Source of the DNA: Hoeflea prorocentri
GTDB lineage: Bacteria > Pseudomonadota > Alphaproteobacteria > Rhizobiales > Rhizobiaceae
Direction: 5' to 3'
Assembly: GCF_027944115.1 (NCBI RefSeq)
Contig: NZ_JAPJZI010000001.1
Location: forward strand, 3,906,001-3,970,000
DNA: 64,000 bases
The first letter of the stretch is position 1, and every line of letters starts with the position of its first letter. The notes beneath the pieces were generated by a model. The model did not search any database. It saw nothing but the letters and a program-made list of their open reading frames with translations, and was not told where the DNA came from. This document shows positions 58,788 to 64,000 of the stretch, one piece after another. Made by a program: the position numbers and the translations under genes.

Positions 58788-61265
58788 ATGACCAGAACAG
58801 TTTCATCCAACAGTACGACCAGCATGACGCGCCGTCGTTTTCTCGAGAGCGCGGCGTCGATTACGGCGTTGGCAGCCGTCGCCCCGTCGATTCTTGCTGC
58901 AGGCGCCGCCCGCGCAGCCACGAACGGAGAAGTCATCAGCGGCTCCCACTGGGGAGCGTTCCACGCCACCGTCAAGGATGGCCGCTGGACAGATATCCGC
59001 GGTTGGGAAAAGGATGCACATCCAAGCCACCAGCTCGAGGGCGTGCTGGATTCGGTCTATTCACCCACTCGCATCAAATACCCGATGGTCCGTCGGTCCT
59101 ATCTGGAGAACGGCCCCGGCTCAAATGTTGAAACACGCGGTTCCGATGATTTCGTGCGCGTGAGTTGGGATGAGGCGCTGGATCTGATTACCGCCGAATT
59201 CAAACGCATGGGCGAGACCTACGGGCCAACCGCGATCTATGCCGGTTCCTACGGATGGAAAAGCCCCGGCAAGCTGCACAATTGCCAGAGCCTGCTGCGG
59301 CGGATGCTGAATGTGAGCGGCACCGGCTATGTCAACAGCTCAGGCGACTATTCCACCGGCGCCTCGCAGATCATCATGCCGCATGTCATGGGCACACTGG
59401 AAGTCTATGAACAGCAGACCGCATGGCCCGTGGTTGTCGAAAACACCGACCTTCTCGTGTTCTGGGGCGCCAACCCGATCATCACCAATCAGATCGGATG
59501 GGTCATCCCTGATCACGGCGGATATGAAGGTCTGCAGGCCTTCAAGGACACCGGCAAGCCGGTTCTCTTCATCGACCCCGTGCGGACGGAAAGTGCTGAT
59601 TTCTTCGGCGATCAGGCCGAATGGATCGCGCCAAAGCCGCAGAGCGATCTTGCGATGATGATGGGCATTGCCCACACGCTGTACGAAGAAGGCCTGCATG
59701 ACCAGGCATTTCTGGATGAATACACATCCGGCTTCGACCGGTTCCTGCCCTACCTGACCGGCGAGAGTGACGGCACACCCAAGAACGCCGAATGGGCGGC
59801 TGAGATCAGCGGCATTGATGCCGAAACGATCCGCGGACTGGCAAGGCGGTTTGCGGACGGCACCACAATGCTGGCCAGCGGATGGTCCCTGCAGCGTCAG
59901 CATATGGGCGAACAGCGCCACTGGATGCTTGTCACGCTTGCCTGCATGCTGGGCAAGATCGGCCTTCCGGGCGGCGGCTTCGGCTTGAGCTACCATTACT
60001 CAAGCGGGGGTTCACCATCGGCCGACGGTCCGGTTTTGCCGGGGATCACCGATGGCGGCAAGGCGGTGGAAGGCGCGGCATGGCTGACCGAAAGCGGCGC
60101 AGCGTCCATTCCCGTCGCACGCGTCGTCGACATGCTGGAAAATCCCGGCAAGCCTTTCGATTTCAACGGTAAGAACGAAACCTATCCCGATACGCGCATG
60201 ACCTACTGGGTCGGTGGCAACCCGCTTGCCCACCACCAGGACCGCAACCGGATGATCAAGGCCTGGCGCAAGTTCGAGACCGTTGTCGTACAGGACTTCC
60301 AATGGACCGCGACCGCCCGCCACGCAGACATCGTTCTGCCGGCGACAACGTCCTATGAACGCAACGACGTGGAGCAGTATGGCGATTATTCGCTCAAAGC
60401 GATCATCGCGATGAAGAAAGTCATCGAGCCCATGTACGAAGCGCGAAGCGACTTCGACATATTCGCTGACCTTGCCGAGCGTCTCGGCGCCGGAGATGCT
60501 TTCACCGAAGGCAAGGACGAGATGGCCTGGCTGCAGGAATTCTACAAATCCGCCGAAGACCAGGCAAAGGCGAAAAGCAGCGAGATCCCGTCCTTCGATG
60601 ATTTCTGGGAACAGGGTTATCTGGAGTTTCCGGTGACCGATGCCGGCCGCAACTTTGTGCGCTATGCCGACTTCCGTGAAGACCCGCTGCTGGAACCGCT
60701 GGGCACACCCACCGGGCTCATCGAGATTTTCTCGCGCAATATCGAGAAGATGGGCTATGACGACTGCCCGCCGCACCCCACCTGGATCGAGCCGCTTGAA
60801 CGGCTTGACGGTCCGGACGCCAAGTACCCGCTCCACGTGGCGACCAGCCACCCGCAGTCGCGACTTCATTCGCAGCTGTGCGGTACGATACTGCGTGAGA
60901 ACTATACGGTGGCCGGACGCGAGCCCTGCCTGATCAATCCGGCAGATGCCGAGGCGCGTGGCATTGCCGATGGCGACGTGGTGCGCGTGTTCAACGATCG
61001 CGGGCAGACGCTGGCGGGTGCCATCGTAACGGACGCAATCCGGCCTGGCGTGATCCGGGTCAATGAAGGCGGCTGGTACGATCCGGTCGAACCGGGCGTG
61101 GATGGCAGCCTGTGCGCCTATGGCGACATCAACATGCTTTCACCTGATCTCGGCACCTCGAAACTGGCGCAGGGAAATTGCGGTCATACCGTCCTTGGCG
61201 ACGTGGAAAAATTCACCGGCGATCTGCCCGAGGTGAAAGTCTTCGATACGCCGGCAAACAGCTGA
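58788..61265 (+). CDS. torA: trimethylamine N-oxide reductase, periplasmic molybdoenzyme
   Basis: An 825-residue DMSO-reductase family enzyme that reduces TMAO (and possibly DMSO) in anaerobic respiration. A twin-arginine signal (TRRRFLES, RR at 15-16) ends near ARAA, residue 44. The molybdenum ligand serine is Ser189 in SSGDYSTGAS. No iron-sulfur motif is present at the N-terminus, as in TorA/DorA. The start has GAGGAG 7-8 bases upstream. TorA versus DorA cannot be decided from sequence alone; a TorC-type pentaheme partner fits both. Confidence 0.93.
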   Translation: MTRTVSSNSTTSMTRRRFLESAASITALAAVAPSILAAGAARAATNGEVISGSHWGAFHATVKDGRWTDIRGWEKDAHPSHQLEGVLDSVYSPTRIKYPMVRRSYLENGPGSNVETRGSDDFVRVSWDEALDLITAEFKRMGETYGPTAIYAGSYGWKSPGKLHNCQSLLRRMLNVSGTGYVNSSGDYSTGASQIIMPHVMGTLEVYEQQTAWPVVVENTDLLVFWGANPIITNQIGWVIPDHGGYEGLQAFKDTGKPVLFIDPVRTESADFFGDQAEWIAPKPQSDLAMMMGIAHTLYEEGLHDQAFLDEYTSGFDRFLPYLTGESDGTPKNAEWAAEISGIDAETIRGLARRFADGTTMLASGWSLQRQHMGEQRHWMLVTLACMLGKIGLPGGGFGLSYHYSSGGSPSADGPVLPGITDGGKAVEGAAWLTESGAASIPVARVVDMLENPGKPFDFNGKNETYPDTRMTYWVGGNPLAHHQDRNRMIKAWRKFETVVVQDFQWTATARHADIVLPATTSYERNDVEQYGDYSLKAIIAMKKVIEPMYEARSDFDIFADLAERLGAGDAFTEGKDEMAWLQEFYKSAEDQAKAKSSEIPSFDDFWEQGYLEFPVTDAGRNFVRYADFREDPLLEPLGTPTGLIEIFSRNIEKMGYDDCPPHPTWIEPLERLDGPDAKYPLHVATSHPQSRLHSQLCGTILRENYTVAGREPCLINPADAEARGIADGDVVRVFNDRGQTLAGAIVTDAIRPGVIRVNEGGWYDPVEPGVDGSLCAYGDINMLSPDLGTSKLAQGNCGHTVLGDVEKFTGDLPEVKVFDTPANS

Positions 61266-61287
61266 CGTTCATCGAATATCAAAGGTG

Positions 61288-61315
61288 AAAGGGTGGCCAT
61301 TCGGCCACCCTTTTT
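61288..61315 (+). terminator. rho-independent terminator after torA
   Basis: AAAGGGTGGCC and GGCCACCCTTT form a perfect stem with a short ATTC loop, followed by T5. It closes the tor operon. Confidence 0.92.
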
Positions 61316-61380
61316 CGTTCAATCCCACCCCGCATGCGATGACAGTCATACACCGTCCGCTCATAAATGGTTGATTTGCT

Positions 61381-61418
61381 TTCAAGACTCCGCCGCTGAT
61401 AGTCTTTGAAGCGGCGGA
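61381..61418 (+). promoter_or_regulatory. overlapping alternative hairpins upstream of the CMD-family gene
   Basis: TTCAAGACT (61381-61389) can pair with AGTCTTTGAA (61401-61410, one bulge). TCCGCCGCT (61389-61397) can pair with AGCGGCGGA (61410-61418). The two stems interlock, so they form a switch-like or pseudoknot-like arrangement. The downstream ATG is about 97 bases away. Confidence 0.4.
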
Positions 61419-61514
61419 TTCCCAATTTTCAAAGATCCGCCCGGCAGGCAATATCCACCACAGCAGGCGCCATTATGCAAAGGGCGCGATTATTCTATTT
61501 GGGTCAAACACGAC

Positions 61515-62096
61515 ATGTGGATCAAACCGAACACGGAGCATGGCAGCGCCTGGTATCTGAGACCTTTCTTCTGGAACCAGCGGCGGAAATATGGTGACGT
61601 TCTGGACGCCGCCCTCCTTTGGGCGCGATCTCCGAAACTGTTCATGGGGGTCGCATGTCTTTACGGAATGATCGACCGCCGGTCCTCACCGATCAGCCCG
61701 GCATTGCGGTCACTTCTGACGGTCAGGGTTTCGCAGATCAACCACTGTTCGTTCTGCGTCGATATCAATTCGGCAACGCTTGTCAAGCGAGGCGCCTCAC
61801 TCGAAAAAGTGTCCGCCCTTGCGGCGTGGCGCCAGAGCGCGCTGTTTGATGAGAAGGAACGCGACGCACTTGACTATGCGGAAGCGATAACGTGGTCCGA
61901 TCGCGAGGTTGATGCAGATCTTGTCGAACGCCTGCGGCGTCACTTCAACGATGACGAAATCGTCGAACTCACCGGCCTTATCGCGTTTCAGAACATGTCC
62001 AGCAAGTTCAACAGCGCGCTTAACGTGCCGCCGCAGGGATTTTGCCAGCTTCCCGAGCCTTCGACCGGCGATGACTCCGGCAAAAAATCCGGATAG
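61515..62096 (+). CDS. carboxymuconolactone decarboxylase/AhpD-like protein
   Basis: A 193-residue helical protein of the CMD/AhpD superfamily. The redox-type motif CSFCVDINSA (CxxC) stands after the helix LRSLLTVRVSQINH, as in alkylhydroperoxidase D-like proteins. DEKERDALDYAEAITWS is the usual following helix. It may be a peroxidase or uncharacterised. The N-terminal 60 residues (with LRPFFWNQRRKYG) are less typical. No strong ribosome binding site precedes the ATG. Confidence 0.75.
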   Translation: MWIKPNTEHGSAWYLRPFFWNQRRKYGDVLDAALLWARSPKLFMGVACLYGMIDRRSSPISPALRSLLTVRVSQINHCSFCVDINSATLVKRGASLEKVSALAAWRQSALFDEKERDALDYAEAITWSDREVDADLVERLRRHFNDDEIVELTGLIAFQNMSSKFNSALNVPPQGFCQLPEPSTGDDSGKKSG

Positions 62097-62150
62097 CGGC
62101 ATTTACATACGGAGCTGTGTCACGCGTCGCCGGCCACAGCGGCATGCTGG

Positions 62151-62642
62151 TCAGTCTTTGCTGCCCTGCATGGCTTCATATTGGTGAGAATAGACCTCAA
62201 CAACATTGCCGAACGGGTCAGCGCAATAGCACATACGGAACTCTTTTTTGGGCGGCCGCTCCTGCCAAAAATCCGATAGCTGCTTGCCACCGGTTTCGAC
62301 GATGCGGGCGACGAGGTCCTCGACATCGGGATCCGTCACGCATATGTGGAAATAGCCGTGCCGCCAATATTCGATCACTTCATCGCGGCGCTCAATCGGC
62401 GGATCAACGGGTTCGAACAACTCAAGCCCGACCCCATTTGCCGCCGCCATATGGGCAATGCGCAAATGATTGAGGCTCTGGCCAAGAATATTGCGGGTTT
62501 GCGCACCCATCGCGCCTTCGGATGTCAGGTCATACGGCCCGCCCACCAGGCCAAAACCCATAACATCCTGATACCATTTGATGGCGGCCTCGATGTCATC
62601 GACAACCGCACCGACATGATTGATGGCAACTGGTCTGGTCAT
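62151..62642 (-). CDS. VOC-family protein (glyoxalase-like)
   Basis: A 163-residue vicinal oxygen chelate protein. INHVGAVVDDIEAAIKWYQDV and the HICVTDPDVEDLVARI repeat are two halves of the fold, and CYCADPFGNVVEVYSHQYE gives the last metal ligand (E). It resembles methylmalonyl-CoA epimerase/lactoylglutathione lyase-like proteins, but the substrate is unknown. GGAGG precedes the ATG. It lies next to an inositol dehydrogenase-like gene on the same strand. Confidence 0.85.
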   Translation of the reverse strand: MTRPVAINHVGAVVDDIEAAIKWYQDVMGFGLVGGPYDLTSEGAMGAQTRNILGQSLNHLRIAHMAAANGVGLELFEPVDPPIERRDEVIEYWRHGYFHICVTDPDVEDLVARIVETGGKQLSDFWQERPPKKEFRMCYCADPFGNVVEVYSHQYEAMQGSKD

Positions 62643-62670
62643 GGTCTTCGGTTCCTCCCTGTTCCTGTGT

Positions 62671-63672
62671 TCACGCCGTCATTGTGTCAAGATTGACCGG
62701 CACACCCGTCTTTGCGGAATGCGTTGCCGCCTCGGCCATCATCAAGGCGTTGATGCCGTCCTCCAACGTGGACGGAGGCGACGCTCCGGTTTTGAGTGCC
62801 TCGACGAATGCCGCCCACTCGGCGCTATAGGCCTGCATGTACCGCTCCAGGAAGAAGTGGACCGGCTTTGCGGCTGTTACGCCGGACTTGTTCGAGGTAA
62901 CGACTGTGTTTTCCAGCACATTGGTCGCCTGCAAGAGACCGTCGGAGCCCAACAGTTCGATACGCTGATCGTAGCCATAGACTGCTCTGCGCGAGTTCTT
63001 GATCACTGCGATCTGTCCGCTGGCATAGGTCATCGTCACAACGGCAGTATCGACATCTCCCAGTGCGCCGATTGCGGGATCAACGAGGGACGAGCCAACG
63101 GCGCTGACTGTGACCGGCAGTTCTTCCAGAATGAAATTGGTTATGTCGAAATCATGGATCATCATGTCGCGGTAAAGGCCGCCAGACCCTCTTGCATATT
63201 CAACGGTCGGGGGCGCAGGGTCGAACGATGTGATCGACAGCAGTTCCGCCTTGCCGATATCGCCATTGGCGAGCGCTGATTTCAGTGTTGCAAAATGGGT
63301 GTCAAAACGCCGGTTGAAGCCGATCATGACCGGCTGATTGCGCCCGGCAATCGCCTGTTGGCACCGGCGCGCCCGACCAAGGTCCAGATCCACCGGCTTC
63401 TCGCACAGGACGGCTTTACCGGCTTCTGTCGCTGCTTCGATCAGGTCGGAATGCGTATCGGTTGAGGTGGCGATCAACACGGCATCGATTGACGTATCGG
63501 CCAAGATCTCCTCAGTGCTGCGTGCCGTGGTGCCGTATTCCTGCGCGAGCCTTTCCGCACTCTCGATATTCACATCCGAGACCGCTGCAAGCGTGCTCTC
63601 ACGGTGAGCCGAGATCGCTGTGGCGTGAACTCCAGCAATGCGACCGGCCCCAAGTAATCCAACATTCAGCAT
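62671..63672 (-). CDS. iolG: Gfo/Idh/MocA oxidoreductase, inositol 2-dehydrogenase-like
   Basis: A 333-residue NAD(P)-dependent dehydrogenase. The nucleotide loop is GLLGAGRIAGVHA, the catalytic-type lysine is in CEKPVDLDL, and DMMIHDFDITNFIL carries the conserved H/D pair of inositol dehydrogenases. The start at MLNVGLLG has GGAGG 8 bases upstream. A sugar isomerase gene lies just upstream on the same strand, which fits inositol or related sugar use. iolG is assigned from family likeness; other Gfo/Idh substrates are possible. Confidence 0.8.
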   Translation of the reverse strand: MLNVGLLGAGRIAGVHATAISAHRESTLAAVSDVNIESAERLAQEYGTTARSTEEILADTSIDAVLIATSTDTHSDLIEAATEAGKAVLCEKPVDLDLGRARRCQQAIAGRNQPVMIGFNRRFDTHFATLKSALANGDIGKAELLSITSFDPAPPTVEYARGSGGLYRDMMIHDFDITNFILEELPVTVSAVGSSLVDPAIGALGDVDTAVVTMTYASGQIAVIKNSRRAVYGYDQRIELLGSDGLLQATNVLENTVVTSNKSGVTAAKPVHFFLERYMQAYSAEWAAFVEALKTGASPPSTLEDGINALMMAEAATHSAKTGVPVNLDTMTA

Positions 63673-63741
63673 TATAAAATCCTCCGTGGCGGGATGCGCG
63701 CCCCGCGCATCGGCAATCGTTTTCAAGCGCGCAAACGGCGC

Positions 63742-63999
63742 TCAGATATCCTGCAGCTGAAAGTCAGCCGCCGCTTCAGGCATGACGTTTCGCAACAGCG
63801 AAACGGATTTCTCCAGACCTTCCAGAGAGTTCAAAAGCACGTCTTCGTGCTCAATCGAGACCCAGCCGTCATATCCGGCCATTTTCAGCCGGTAGCAGAA
63901 TTGCCGCCACCACTCCTCGCCATGGCCGATGCCGAGCGTGACATAAGACCAGCTGCGCGCCGGGATATCCGTTAGCGATCCAGTTTCAAGAAGGCTGGT
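63742..63999 (-). CDS. sugar phosphate isomerase/epimerase family protein, C-terminal end (cut by window edge)
   Basis: The last 85 codons of a TIM-barrel (AP-endonuclease family 2-like) protein. GIGHGEEWWRQFCYRLKMAG and YDGWVSIEHEDVL give the typical late strand with the metal-binding E/H. It continues beyond the window. It lies upstream of the iolG-like gene with a 69-base gap. Inosose dehydratase or inosose isomerase-like functions are possible but not proven. Confidence 0.8.
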   Translation of the reverse strand, partial: TSLLETGSLTDIPARSWSYVTLGIGHGEEWWRQFCYRLKMAGYDGWVSIEHEDVLLNSLEGLEKSVSLLRNVMPEAAADFQLQDI

Positions 64000-64000
64000 C

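Overview
The window is a gene-dense stretch of an alphaproteobacterial chromosome, most likely from the Hyphomicrobiales (Rhizobiales), near Rhizobiaceae/Phyllobacteriaceae and probably marine. The evidence is conserved housekeeping order (fabB-fabI, pnp-rpsO-truB-rbfA-infB-ylxR-nusA-rimP, metK next to a PhrR/PraR-type regulator and lnt, ybeY-phoH-miaB, ptsN-hpf-rpoN-lptB-lptA-lptC), rhizobial-type products (OlsB ornithine-lipid acyltransferase, CoxG, DUF1150, a Fur/Mur-type regulator without the classical cysteines) and uniformly GC-rich coding. Marine life is inferred only from a TMAO respiration system and an AcuI-type reductase. No rRNA, tRNA, CRISPR array, prophage or complete insertion sequence was recognised.

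Layout. 1-1242: the end of fabB and fabI, convergent with the next block. 1330-24708: a long minus-strand block for RNA metabolism, translation and the envelope, with metK, the XRE regulator, lnt, corC-like, ybeY, phoH, miaB, plsC, a Fur-family regulator, rimI, tsaB, an alpha/beta hydrolase, an Nfu scaffold and a universal stress protein. 24786-30737: trpS, a VOC protein, murJ and glnD. 30834-33591: rbsK with a convergent nucleoside hydrolase, then a small heat shock gene with DUF1150. 33701-38913: ptsN, hpf, rpoN, lptB, lptA, lptC. 39159-46295: sppA, ihfB, lapA, an ornithine cyclodeaminase-like gene, coxG, two RNA-methyltransferase-like genes, a 0.3 kb miniature transposable element, lspA and acuI. 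46423-53455: olsB, maeB, mutS and a class II aldolase. 53539-61265: a trimethylamine N-oxide respiration cluster (hybrid kinase, TorR-type regulator, torC, torD, torA). 61515-64000: a carboxymuconolactone decarboxylase-family gene, a VOC protein, an inositol dehydrogenase-like gene and the end of a sugar isomerase gene.

The accessory part is the tor cluster. A kinase with no visible membrane segment probably signals to a TorR-like regulator. That regulator is divergent from torC, and a repeated TTACAC motif spaced about one helical turn lies before both torC and torA. The most interesting non-coding signals are: (1) a near-perfect palindrome just upstream of the XRE regulator, with a closely matching copy upstream of metK; (2) a miniature inverted-repeat element that seems to have split a tightly spaced methyltransferase-lspA pair and separated lspA from its Shine-Dalgarno sequence; (3) the tor direct repeats; (4) a very long hairpin between rpsO and pnp; (5) an RpoH-type promoter plus leader hairpin before the heat shock gene. 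All functional statements are read from sequence and family knowledge; no database search was run.
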